Shown here: one piece after another, positions 21,831-32,752 of the stretch | How positions within the stretch are numbered: the first letter of the stretch is position 1 | Layout: each line of letters starts with the position of its first letter | Assembly: GCA_025330725.1 (NCBI GenBank) | Contig: JAIWND010000001.1 | Span: forward strand, 930,001 to 994,000 | Reading direction: 5' to 3' | DNA length: 64,000 nt | Source: Chlamydoabsidia padenii | Lineage: Eukaryota > Mucoromycota > Mucoromycetes > Mucorales > Cunninghamellaceae | The notes under the pieces: generated by a model | Seen by the model: only the letters and a program-made list of their open reading frames with translations | Databases searched by the model: none | What the model was told of the DNA's origin: nothing | Made by a program: the position numbers and the translations under genes

Positions 21831-22003
21831 CGGTTACAAGATGTCATTTTATTGATAGTATTAAAAACAGGGGAAGTAACTAATATCAAATGTGTAATAT
21901 ATCTACTTGTAATATATATGAAGAGTTGGGGGGGGGTATAAAGGTGATAATGCATTACCGACCCAGATCCATCAGGTCCGAGCCAAGTATGATAAAAAGT
22001 ATT

Positions 22004-23617
22004 CTACTGTATACTGTTGGAGACCGAGATAAGACTGTATTGTTGTTGTTTAGTTGATTCCCATGATGACACCGTCCAACGCGATTGCACAATTTGATCC
22101 GCACTTTTGTTCTTGGTTTCCGGCAAGTAGAAGAAAGCCAGACAGGTGGAGATGACCAAGAAGGTAGCAAACACATAAAACACTTGGCCTTGTCCGATCG
22201 TATCCCTAAGCGCCATAAATCCTGATGAAACTACAAAATTTGTGATCATGTTCGATGCCAGTCCTACCGAGCCTGCACTTGCCACTGTAGATGTTTCCAC
22301 CAGTTCCGGGATCATCAAAGAAGGAATAGGGCCCAGACCAGTAGCAAAGGCGGCTGTAAACACAGTGATTGCAAATGCTGAAGTGCGATCATAACCATAT
22401 TGAATACTCCAACCAAGAAGAATGCTGCAACATGCCATGGAAGACGACGAGATAAGGAATAAGGTACGCCGTCCAGTTTTATCCATAAAGTAAGCCGATA
22501 CAAGTGTCATGAGAAGATTGATCATCGAGACACATACGGTTATGCGATCTATATATAATATATAAAAGATGAGTTTGCATTTAAAAAGTAGTATGATTGT
22601 TTTCCTTACCAGATGATTCAGGAAAAACAGTGGACATTATAGAAGTTGAGTAAAATATCACAGCATTAATACCAGATAGTTGTTGTGAGAGCTGCAGTAA
22701 AAGGATAAGTAAGAGAGGATGTCGATGTTGAGCCGAAACCAGGAATTGCCAAAGAGTCACTTTACCACTACCAGAAGAAGAAGCCGAGTCCATCATACCC
22801 CGCCGCCATCCTTCGATTTCCTCCTCCACATCCTCCAAAGGCGGACCACGTAATCGTAAAAGTGCTTGTTTAGCCTGCTGCTGCCGACTTGTTGCCAGGT
22901 ATCGAGGAGAGTCTACACAAAAGGGGAGCAAACAAAGTTGGAAGACAGATAGCACAGCACCGACCAAAAAGATCCCGCGCCACGCCACGGGCAAGCTTAT
23001 TCCTGTGAGTTGAGAAACCAAGATACCTGCCACGATCGCCAATTGATTTAATGTACCAAACAGTCCACGGGTTGATTTGGGAGCACATTCAGCAATATAG
23101 GTTGGCACCACCACTGTCACCATCCCCGCACCCAATCCAACCAGGAACCGACCTGCCATGAAGAGTATGCCGTTAGGTGCCAGGGTCATTACCAAGGAAC
23201 CCACGCAGACAAATCCATTGGTGTAAACTAGTGTTTGTCGTCGGCCGTACTTGTCGCTGTAATGAGACGCCGAGAGTGCACCGATCAGTCCGCCCACTAA
23301 AAGCATCGCTACCACTAAGGAGTACCGTACATCGGTCATAGGAAGGCAAGGAGGTAAAGAAGCAAATTGTTGTTGTTTAGTAATGTCAGGTATCGTTTGT
23401 CCGTTCTTGAGTTGACACTTGGAGATGATGTCTTGAGGTGTATTCAGTACGCCAGTGTGATATCCATATTGGAAGGCCCCCTTAAAAGAAGATTAAAGCA
23501 AATATAAAAAAAAAAAGTCAGTTGAGTGCCTATTCATTCAATAGATTCAAGATAACATACCAGAGTAATAGTTAATACAACATATAAAAGGTAAAATGTC
23601 CAAGATTGTTTCGACAT
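22004..23617 (-). CDS. MFS sugar (hexose) transporter
   Basis: Twelve-helix plasma-membrane transporter of the sugar porter family. Three exons give roughly 500 residues. It shows GAFQYGYHTGVLNTPQ after the first intron, the loop signature DKYGRRQT after helix 2, GRFLVGLGAGMVTVVVPTYI and ECAPKSTRG. It also has PRYLATSR, the substrate-site helix QLSQQLSGINAVIFYSTSIM, the second signature DKTGRRTL, and the end signature FFYLPETKNKS. All are sugar porter marks. The substrate is probably glucose or a related hexose. The start is MSKQSWTFYLLYVVL at 23617; a long A-run (23630-23657) lies 13 bp upstream of it. Confidence 0.92.
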
Positions 23618-23625
23618 GATAACTT

Positions 23626-23629
<4 letters not shown>

Positions 23630-23657
<28 letters not shown>
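23630..23657. repeat. poly(A) run of about 28 nt (poly(T) on the gene strand)
   Basis: Homopolymer directly upstream of the sugar transporter start codon; it would be a poly(dT) tract on the transporter's coding strand. Confidence 0.8.
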
Positions 23658-23660
<3 letters not shown>

Positions 23661-23714
23661 AGAGAGAGAAAGAAGAAATCTGGAGGAGATGGCTAAAAAA
23701 AAGATAAGGGAATG

Positions 23715-23728
23715 GTCGGGATTTAAAT
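23715..23728 (+). promoter_or_regulatory. GGGATTT element (GTCGGGATTTAAAT)
   Basis: About 100 bp upstream of the sugar transporter start (minus gene), opposite orientation. Confidence 0.5.
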
Positions 23729-23758
23729 ATATATCCAAAATGGGAATCTATTCCAATA

Positions 23759-25798
23759 CTATACGCCAAACCTATTTCTACTTGTATTCATGCCAGCACC
23801 ACTACCATTACGATGATGAGTAAATCTTCTTGAAGTAGAAGACAGAGGAGAATTAATCTTGGTGCCACCAATAGTGCCATCCTGATAAAAAGAAGGCGAG
23901 TGTACGCTACCACCAAAGACAGAAGGCTGGATTTGAGATGAAGGTCCACCTTTGTTATGACTTTTAGACGTCAAAGCTTTTGATGATAGCTTTTTATATG
24001 ACCTTTTCGATGATTTGGATGAGATGGACGCCGATGATGGTGATGAGATGTATTGTTGATGTAACTTGATGCTGCTTTGAGAATATTGAAGAGATCGCTG
24101 TTGTTTGTTGGAGTGTTTCTTGGGAGAGGAGATGGTACCTTTCATATCAACTGGGGAAGGCAAAAGATGATGTTGATCCGTCATAGGTGTTACACGAGAA
24201 GTGAGTGGTGCCAGATGAGAAGTAGTGATGTTGGTGGTTGAGAAGGGAAATTTGCGCCGATTGATGGTGTTTGTTTGTCGATGATGTCGAAGCATGGGTG
24301 AGTATGAGGAGATGCTGTTTTGGTTGAGAAGCATGCTGTTCATGCTGCTGTTGCTGTGAGTGCCCTGATGAGGAAGACTGCTCCAATGCATTGAGTGAGC
24401 CAATCGATGATTTTTATCCAAAGTGCCTTGTCGACCAAAAGAACGTGAGTTGCCATTAGGTATTGCTGGTGTGGTTGGTGTGGTTGGTGTTTGATTTGTC
24501 AGAGTACCAAGGTGTGACGAGGATGCTTTACGGAGAAACATGCTGATTGAGCCACTGAATGATGAGCTCATTTTAAAGTGATTGCTGTCGCTTTTGCTGA
24601 TGGACATATAAGAGGAGGAGCTTGGCATCATTCGAGGTCGAGGAGGAGGCACATAACCTTTGAGAGAGAGAAAAAAAAAAAAAAAAAAAGGAAAAGAATA
24701 GGATGAGAGTTTTTGTCAAGAAGGAGGAGTTTACATACCTTCAAGTAAGGGCCGTGGTATTCCTTTTTCTTTAAACTTCTTGATCCAAGTAGACAACGCA
24801 GAGTCAGATCGGATACAAAGTTGATACGTTTTGTCGTAAAACCGTATACGTTCATGTATGTCAGGAATCCGCATCATTTCGTCATAGGTTCGCGCATGAT
24901 ATCTGTTGGCCGATCTTCTGGTTGGATTGGTGATGGTCGATGAAGAGGATGTTATCAAAGCCGAACGTTGTTTCCCATTACTGCTATTACCCATGATACT
25001 TTTATAAGACCGCGCTGACCTTCTGCTGTTGATAGATAAAGTGGAAGTAGCACCCGAGACAGAAGAGGATGAGAAGGATGAGCATGAGGCGTAATTTGGT
25101 AAAGGAGGACGATTGGGACGAGGTTGATGATGTGGTGTTGTATCATCTTCCAACCAATGCTTTTCTCCGTGGTCGATTTGAGATGATGAATTATTAATAA
25201 TAGTGGTTGGCGTTATAACTGGTCCTGTTGTTGTCACTCTAAGAGAATCCGCTGCCGTGTTGCGATTGGTACTTGATGTTGGTGAGATGAGAGTCTTTTC
25301 CGTGTGATATTCATGCTGTGAGCTGGAATCATGGTTAGTCGTTGTTGATGATGTTGGTGACAATTGAATATCGTTGAGTTGATCCAAGAGACTTGAAAAG
25401 TCATCATCTGCAGATAGTTGGAATGGTAAAACTGAATCCATCAATGACTTTTGTTTTTCTTCAATTAAAGCCTTTTCTTCATATTGTCTTATGTCTGGTG
25501 TTGTGGTCGGTGGTGATGGCGATGGCGATGACGATTCTATTGTTTCTGGAATATCATGCTGGCCTGAATAATTTTCCGAAGAAACAGTAGCAGTATTGTT
25601 CAGGTCCGTAAAATCATCTATGGCCATTTGAAGATCACGCAGTTGGGAGATGATATCTATATGATAAAGAATGTTTAGATGACATTAAACCTCCATTTTT
25701 TTTTCAGTGTGCATAGCCTTCATAGTGTTCCCTTTATCCATTGGCAACTTATAAATATTTAAAGTAGGCACAAGTACTACATTACCTTGAGTTGCCAT
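23759..25798 (-). CDS. Ser/Thr-rich, mostly disordered protein, function unknown
   Basis: Three exons give about 610 residues. The first exon is only MATQ, then DIISQLRDLQMAIDDFTDL after an intron (the splice gives a clean frame). Most of the protein is low-complexity Ser, Thr, Pro, His and Gln. The one part that looks folded is near residues 255-310, with YDEMMRIPDIHERIRFYDKT and CIRSDSALSTWIKKFKEKG followed by IPRPLLEG, YVPPPRP, predicted helical. The C-terminal half is basic and Ser-rich (SSKSSKRSYKKLSSKALTSK). I do not recognise the family with confidence; a scaffold or regulator under phosphorylation control is an inference. An A-run lies in intron 2 near 24669. Confidence 0.65.
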
Positions 25799-26893
25799 TG
25801 TCAAGTTTTGAAGGAAGTTTGAAAAGAAAAGGGAAAGAATGGAAAAAAAAACTCAGCAGCATGATTTAATTCCTGGTTTAGCCTTACGTATGATTGGACA
25901 GCTGGATTTCAAAATTCAGCACCTCCATCTTTTTTTTTCTCTTATCCTCTTATTCATAAAATGCTGAACCCATACTAGGAAGTAAAAACCGACCCACTCC
26001 AGCGATAATGAACTGATATTAATAAAAAGAATCCTCCCTTCTTATATAGGCAAATAGCCCAAGGCACTCTAGTTTTTTTTTTTTTGAAGAAAACAATCTG
26101 AACACATTAAACAACACCTTGCAACATCTGGTGATCAGCAAACTGGGACACAATACTCCAATCATTATCACAGCTGAACACGGCTCATTATATACAAACG
26201 GACTTTGGGCGATAAATCTACGCCATATCAATGCACCTTCACATGCGACAAAGGAATCGGGATACAAATCAGCTCGCTGGGATTGTATCATGATGCAAAG
26301 AATGACTTGTCAAGGTAATTAACAGATTAAAAACAGTAAACAAAGTACCGACTTTTTCGACTCCAACGATAATTCGTCGATTACGGTGTATTGAACCCCT
26401 CACTGGACAACGCAATTGACCTTTGGTGCCTTGGTTTGGATCTGGTGATGCTAACGATTGGAACGAACATAACATACTTCCTCTCGAACTCTAGGATACC
26501 CTCTACATTATTTATATATCTTGGTCATTAGTTAATCATTACTCAATAGTTGTTATATGTTAGATCAACTTGGTTTGTATCTATTGTTGTGATAATAAAC
26601 ATCTTGCTTGAATTGACTTTGTAGACTTGATTTTGCATAATTCCGACCCGTTACATGCCCTTTTTGTAACCAATACTATTGATTGGAGTGGTGGTTAATG
26701 GTAATGGATCTTATCATTTCTGCATAAATGAATCCTGGTACCAACCGTACGATGATATACATCCCTTCAACAACAACAATGTATCATCTAATCATTACAT
26801 TTAACAAATATAAAGACATATAACGAAGGAGCATATATCCCTAGATCATTTATTGATAATTTTTAAACAAGTGATAAATTAAACGGGAGAAAT
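25799..26893. other. 1.1-kb intergenic region, nothing recognised
   Basis: 5' flank of the Ser-rich gene and 3' flank of MED17. No supported ORF or RNA gene. A weak element-like GGATTTCAAAATT lies near 25900, about 105 bp upstream of the Ser-rich gene. Confidence 0.45.
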
Positions 26894-29800
26894 CTATTCT
26901 AGTAATTGTTCGACCATCATGGCTACTTTATCCCTAAAAGTTACACTACATTTAATAGTATCCATATCAACATTTTGCCATTGTGATAAGAGAATAAATC
27001 GCTTGATTTGGTGCCTTGATCGATGCTGTTCCTGATTGTTGGTTGGTAGTGTGTCTTCCTTGAATTGTAACACATATGCGGGCATATTTTGATTGATTTT
27101 CGTCTGGTTGAGTTGTACTTGTCTATAGATAATAAAAAAGAGTTGATAACAATCAGTCTTCTAACAGTAGTCACTTCATATCCATCCCCCTACTTACATT
27201 GTTTTCCAAATAGGTATTTGATTTGAATCCGTCTTCTTTGTTGTGTTTACCGCACCGTATAGGATTTCTTCCACCTCGTCGACTTGCCAAATATATGATT
27301 CACGTTCAGTATTTTTCGCCGATTGGTAAGCTGAGGATCGTTTGATGAGGTTGTTTGCAATATCACAGACCTGGTGTAGACAAATGAGGTTGATTTCGCG
27401 TAGTAGGTAGGATTCGAATTCAGTGACATTGGCCAAGGTCACCACATTTCCTGGCGAAGTAGCTATTATCGTCCCTGATTGGTTTAGCGCAAAACGTAAA
27501 GAGGGCCTATAATATATGTAAATAAAAGGTGATAGTTAATTACCCATTGAATAAGAGTTCTTTTGTAACCCTCCCCCTTCTCTTCAGATTCCCCACTTAC
27601 CCCTTGAATAGATTAATAGCAAGGCTGCTTGTCAATTCACCAAAGCCAGGGTAAGCATCGCAGTAACCATGAGGAGCATTGTTGAAGACATGTTGAGGTT
27701 TAAAGTGCACAGTTAATCCCAATCCAGTTTCGCCACAAAGAGGATCCACCGCATTATGTACAACATCCCGTATACGATCAAATAAAATCCAGAAACGTGT
27801 CATCGAGATGACAGGTGACAAAAGAGGAACTTCTGGATAAGGTTCCCGTGAAGAAAGATGTGAGCCACCACCCGTTAATTGTCGCGCCATTGAGGAGGAT
27901 GATAAGGAAGAAGAGGAAGGTCCACCACTTGTTGTAGAAGTATTAACTGTTGTCCGATGAGTGATTATAGGAGTACTTGAGCCACCACCGACGCCACCAC
28001 CTGCAGTCGCATTTTTGCTACCATTAGACCCTGGACCACCTGGGCCTGCTGCCATTGTGTTGTTGATCAAAGTGGTACTTCCTGCTGTTCCTGACGCAGA
28101 TCCTGGTAAGATTGTTGTGTCCCCCATCGAATTGAGTAATTGTTGTGTTTTCCGTTGTCCTGACATTAACCTTGTCCTTGATTTCCACAAATTTAATCGA
28201 TGTCGTTGTATAAGTAGTAGTCGCAATGCTATTTCAATCGTTTGACCAGACAATTGTTCCGTAGAAGTAATGACAGTCGAAATGTCAGGTTTGTGTTGCC
28301 CATGTTGTTGCTGATCATACTGTGATTTTTGGATCAGAATATCGACTTGACCATCCAAAGTTACAATGACACAATCTTCTTCACATTGAATATTATTAGG
28401 AATGACTTGAGCTTCTGAGAGAATCTATTAAGCAAACAGCAATAACAGATAAAAAATACAAGTTAGTCATCAGATCATACGATCCCATTTTTTCTCTCTC
28501 TTACCCGCGAGAATAGTTCAGCATCATATACAGTGGACTGAGCATCTATCAAACGTCTTTGAATGGAGCTATCATGTACTTTGTGTAAAGTGGGACATAC
28601 ATCTATATGATATATAATTTGAAGTAATGAGATCATAGTTATTCATTTAACCCCCCCCCCAATACCCATCCATCTTTTCATACCTTACCTTGAATACCTG
28701 TTTCATCCTTTTCCTTCTTTGTAGATCCTAGTCCAAGTACTTCACCCGATCGCGCACCTAGTTGACCAAGTTGGTTTCGCCTAATAGACACCCTGACCTG
28801 TTTTGGTGTGTTATGAGGCAGTGATAATAGCACTTGTGGTTGATCGTTGCAGGTTTCGACTTCTTCAGATCGGGACATTTCACCATAAGATACTTCACCA
28901 AAATCAGATCCCACTATTCCCCCCCCCCACATACACACATAAAAAAAAGCAATTAGATACAGTTAGTACGAATCCATGACCATGTTTGCTGTTGTTTTTG
29001 TTGTTGTTTAAGACTTACCATCGGCAAACCCATAGTTTATAAAAAAACCAGAATCTCCTCTTGATGCTTGCATTAACCAGTGATTAGATCGCACACGCAC
29101 AGCTTCGTCCCAAAAGACCTGTTCTTGAGTGACGAGTTTTTTCAAAGAAGCAGCACTCTTTTTCAAGTAATCCGCGGCGGTTTTTTGTTGCTAATGATAT
29201 ATATATATATATAAATGTCAGTATCGTTGTTTTGACTTTTTTTTTTTTTTTTTTGTTCTTACCGTTCGTTTGAGACCAAGAGTCAATTGTGCCTGTTCCA
29301 GTTGTGCCTTTTCAGTCAGTTTTGGTTTCGATACATAGGTTGCATGCAAGGCACCAGGAGGTAGGATCAAATTGTTGTTTCCACCTGTGTTTTCACTTAA
29401 TCCGTTATTGATCATTGAGTTGAGCCCACCTGTCGCACCATTGATACCAGCCAAAACACCACCCACTCCACCTGCATTTGTCGTATTTGGTTTGTTTTCT
29501 GTTGCTAGTATGTTGATCACGTCCAAGGCTACATCTATTTCACATTTTGCAAAGCTATATTGACAATAAAAGAAAAGGATGTTAGTTAGTTGAGAGAGGG
29601 GAGGGGGGATCAACTTACTGTAGCTTTGAGATAACGGAGTCTCGTAGTTTTCCAAGATCCACTGTGTTATCGTCCTCATCGCTTCTAAGTTTGTTGTCCT
29701 TTTCATCTAGTTTCTGTAGTTGTTGTTCGCCTTCAAATGTATTTGCTTCTGCATCCGTCGCGGTATTGGTATCCTTGTTGTTATCGCCTGACGTCAGTTG

Positions 29801-29941
29801 TTGTCGCAGTTGTTCTTCAGTAATGTCCTTCCAGTCACCTCGTTCATACCAAACACGGTCCACATCCCGCATCAACTGTTCGGGTAAGGAGAGATCACTA
29901 TAAAAAATGTCAAGAGTGAGTAACAAGAATATAAAACCTTC

Positions 29942-30010
<69 letters not shown>

Positions 30011-30104
30011 TGAGCACTTCATGACCAGTGTCTGTTATGTCGACCACAGTTTTTTCAATGAATGGTTCCAGTGATAACTTGATTCGTTTTGTAGTTGGTT
30101 CCAT
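26894..30104 (-). CDS. MED17: Mediator complex subunit 17 (Srb4)
   Basis: Head-module core of Mediator, linking activators to RNA polymerase II in the nucleus. About ten exons give roughly 860 residues. It begins MEPTTKRIKLSLEPFIEKTV, continues with LSLPEQLMRDVDRVWYERGD, YLKKSAASLKKLVTQEQVFW, LRVRSNHWLMQ-type block (VRVRSNHWLMQASRGDSGFF) and DYGFADVGSD (seen as INYGFADVGSDFGE). The C-terminus has TRFWILFDRIRDVVHNAV and HGYCDAYPGFGELTSSLAIN. Gly/Asn/Ser-rich inserts (near the middle and before the C-terminal domain) make it longer than yeast Srb4. Intron 1 contains a 61-nt poly(A) on the coding strand right after the donor. Confidence 0.9.
29944..30004. repeat. poly(T) run of 61 nt inside MED17 intron 1
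   Basis: Longest homopolymer in the window. On the gene strand the donor AAAAA|GTA runs straight into about 60 A residues. Exact length may be affected by sequencing. Confidence 0.85.
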
Positions 30105-30230
30105 TGTGTTTAACGTCAAGCGAGATCGTAAAGGTGATGGGTCGAATGGGTTCCGTTTAAAAGGAGAAGGGGATAAAAATTTAAAAGAAAGAGTTGGAAA
30201 AAAAAAAGCAGGCAGAGAAAAATAAATAAC

Positions 30231-30244
30231 TTTCAAATCCCGAT
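30231..30244 (-). promoter_or_regulatory. GGGATTT element (ATCGGGATTTGAAA on minus)
   Basis: About 130 bp upstream of MED17, same orientation. Confidence 0.5.
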
Positions 30245-30616
30245 ATTCCCAAAGCGGTAGTTCAACTGCTCGCCTTTTCAACGATTCAAGTCGTGTCAAC
30301 TTGGGTGTACTTGATGAGCACACAACGTATAATATCAAACATCTAGCGTTGATTTAATATAACGTGTGGAATGAGCAGACCAAAAAAAAAAAAAAAAAAA
30401 AAAAAAAAAGGTTCTCAATTTCATGATCAAACGAGTTGATAATGATTGAGGTTTACTGGATCGTCAAAGCTGGCTGATGAATGGGTCCATGCCATGTTGA
30501 AAGTACCAAAAATCATATACCATATCTAACCAAACGTATACATTGTTAAAGGTATGTGGTTTTGAGTTATGGAAAGTCATACAATGACCACCTCCTAGTT
30601 TCCACAGATTCATGCA

Positions 30617-30630
30617 GCGGGATTTGAAAA
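30617..30630 (+). promoter_or_regulatory. GGGATTT element (GCGGGATTTGAAAA)
   Basis: About 150 bp upstream of the gene at 30778, same orientation. Confidence 0.5.
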
Positions 30631-30777
30631 TATAACACCAGGGAATGAATCCCTTCAACCATGCTCAGAGTAATCAAAATATGAACATGTATTTGAACCA
30701 CTCATTCCTTTTTATCATTCCTTTTTCCTCTTTCCAACTGTGAACGATATACAAGTATATGTATATACCCTTATGAA

Positions 30778-31326
30778 ATGAACACTTTATCAGAACAGCA
30801 GCAAGAAATCAGAGAAAAGTATACCATCAGCGTTCGGCCATCACTGGTACCCAATCACCGAGCCATCTCGGCTCCAAATTTGTTGTCAGAATATAATCAA
30901 AGTTCAAATGATACATCATGCATTATTCAGCTTCCTTCCAAAAGCATGATCAGATCTCCACGTTCAAAGTCCCTCAATGATGAAGAAAAGGCATGTCCGC
31001 CACCACCTTTGCCTTTACAGGATTCCTTTCTGAGCCATTTCTCTACACCTTCACGTATCAGTCGATCGTCCACAAATCAGCATCTAATTACACCAGAGCT
31101 TGATAGTGAAGACTATTCAAGTACATTCCATTTGACAGCGGAGTTTAATGAAAAGAAATCCAAAAAGTCTTCAAGAGATCTGGCCAGGGTGGTTCCCTCC
31201 AAAAGAGGAGTTGGAAACATAATGACCATCCTAGCTGTTATTGCTGTTATTATCTTTTTGTTTGCTGGTTATCCACTCACTGTGTACTTGACTCGAAAGA
31301 TTCATTCATCACCGTCTGATCAATAA
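30778..31326 (+). CDS. single-pass membrane protein resembling the N-terminal part of Kre6/Skn1
   Basis: Intronless ORF of 182 residues. It has a Ser/Pro-rich, basic cytosolic region with SAPNLLSEYNQSS, RSPRSKSLNDEEK and the Pro run PPPPLPLQD. Near residues 147-172 there is a membrane helix, RGVGNIMTILAVIAVIIFLF, followed by AGYPLTVYLTRKI. The FAGYPL exit of the helix and the long Ser-rich cytosolic N-terminus resemble type II proteins of the Kre6/Skn1 beta-glucan synthesis family. The luminal GH16-like domain that should follow is absent: the frame stops eleven residues later at SSPSDQ. It could be a truncated paralogue or an independent small protein; the family link is from memory of the motif and moderate. 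Confidence 0.55.
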   Translation: MNTLSEQQQEIREKYTISVRPSLVPNHRAISAPNLLSEYNQSSNDTSCIIQLPSKSMIRSPRSKSLNDEEKACPPPPLPLQDSFLSHFSTPSRISRSSTNQHLITPELDSEDYSSTFHLTAEFNEKKSKKSSRDLARVVPSKRGVGNIMTILAVIAVIIFLFAGYPLTVYLTRKIHSSPSDQ

Positions 31327-31541
31327 AAAAAGAAAGGGGTAGAATGTCGGCGTTTTAAAATGACCCCCCGAAAAGGTTCTTTTTTGCAGGAATGTTCACG
31401 ATGTGTCCATCCAAAAAAATATGATAAGTAGAAAACCTTTTTTTTTTATATGAGCAGTGAGCACGGGGTTGATTTATGTTAATAGAAGGTATGGGTTCCA
31501 GAATTATCTTTCAAAAAAAAAAAAACGATGTTTGAACTTTG

Positions 31542-31558
31542 GTCGGGATTTTAAATCA
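31542..31558 (+). promoter_or_regulatory. GGGATTT element (GTCGGGATTTTAAATCA)
   Basis: Strong copy with no start codon of a recognised gene within 1 kb downstream. Confidence 0.4.
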
Positions 31559-32465
31559 TTTGTTGGACCTGAATCTCTTTTTGGTAATGCCGACGGCCCA
31601 CCTTGTACAAAGATGACAACGCCAATCTGTGTATACAATGTTTAAGAACAAGATGGATTTGATTACATAGCGGAAAATAGGCCCTATAGTTACTTGTCTA
31701 ACCACCTGTGTCATGAAGGTTTCACCTCCTATGAACTGAACTAACGATCGAAAAACTCACTAAACTTGCCAAAACTAAACAGTAAACAGGCCATCTATAC
31801 ATCATCATCACCTATTTGACCTAGGATGATTTTGCAGAAGAAGTCGATCACACGGTGAGAAAGTAGCATCAAACAAATGTGGGGGTAAAAGTGATTTTAA
31901 ATTGAACTGCTTCATTTGATTTCAAACGCAGTTGTGAGCAAACTATCTTTTTTTTTTTGTGACCAAGTATACCACTAAAGTCAGAAACATATAGCTATTG
32001 TATTGAGTGGTAGCACCACATTATAAAGAAGAAAATAAAGGAGTAACACTTTGTTTCAGGAGCCATTCGAAGGAGAAATAGTCCAAAAGGAATACAAATA
32101 AATCAACAAGATACCATTTATTGATGAGATGGATAGGGGGAAAAGATATACAAACGCCACAAGCCAAAGGAAACATCAACATCAGTAAACCATGCTTCTT
32201 TTCATCGGCTTCCATCCGAGATGCCACATGAGAAAAGTTCAAGTGGGTTCATCGGGGCATCCCCGACTTTTTTTTAGTTACACAAACGGAATCGGCTTGG
32301 CTTCCATCTACGAATCCCTTGTTCTCTTTTCTCCTTGGGGAGAAAAACATCAATGAACAATGCTTTTGAATTGATTCAATGTAAACTACAGGAAAACCAG
32401 AGGCAAAACAATATGTGCTATGCTTCAAATCAGGGGTAAATGGGTGTCGGGCATCAAACAATTTG

Positions 32466-32479
32466 TTTTCAAATCCCGC
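32466..32479 (-). promoter_or_regulatory. GGGATTT element (GCGGGATTTGAAAA on minus)
   Basis: About 280 bp upstream of the gene at 32753, opposite orientation. Confidence 0.45.
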
Positions 32480-32752
32480 TTGTAGGCAGCACGAAAGGAA
32501 GCACAAACACAACCACATGAGTAAATGTCAAAGCATGCTATAATATCAAGTCTCGAAAACCCCAATTAGTCTATGCCGATCTTTTGTTTTACCCTTTTTC
32601 GTTATATAAATCATCTTTCTCTCTAACATTTCTTTTAACCCTTCTTTCTTTTGCTTTTTCTATTCTCCTCTTTAGTTTCAACATACTTTTCTTCTTCATA
32701 TAACACCACTTTTTACTTTTTCTTAATCCATTTTATTCCAACACCTATCGAT

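Larger units (their letters stand above)
21271..22003. other. 0.7-kb intergenic region with two GGGATTT elements
   Basis: 5' flank of the proteasome gene and 3' flank of the sugar transporter, both on minus. It carries copies at 21417 (about 150 bp from the proteasome start) and 21817 (no gene start nearby), T/CT-rich tracts and a (CTT)n run near 21668. No gene recognised. Confidence 0.5.
30105..30777. other. divergent promoter region MED17 / Kre6-like gene
   Basis: Contains an element at 30231 (130 bp from MED17), a second at 30617 (150 bp from the plus-strand gene), each in the orientation of its own gene, and a 28-nt A-run at 30382. No coding sequence recognised. Confidence 0.55.
31327..32752. 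other. 1.4-kb intergenic region with element copies
   Basis: Holds a variant just after the previous stop (GTCGGCGTTTTAAAAT near 31344), a strong copy at 31542 (plus), a copy at 32466 (minus) and a CT-rich leader before 32753. I looked for the missing GH16 domain of the upstream gene here and saw no trace. No other gene supported. Confidence 0.5.
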
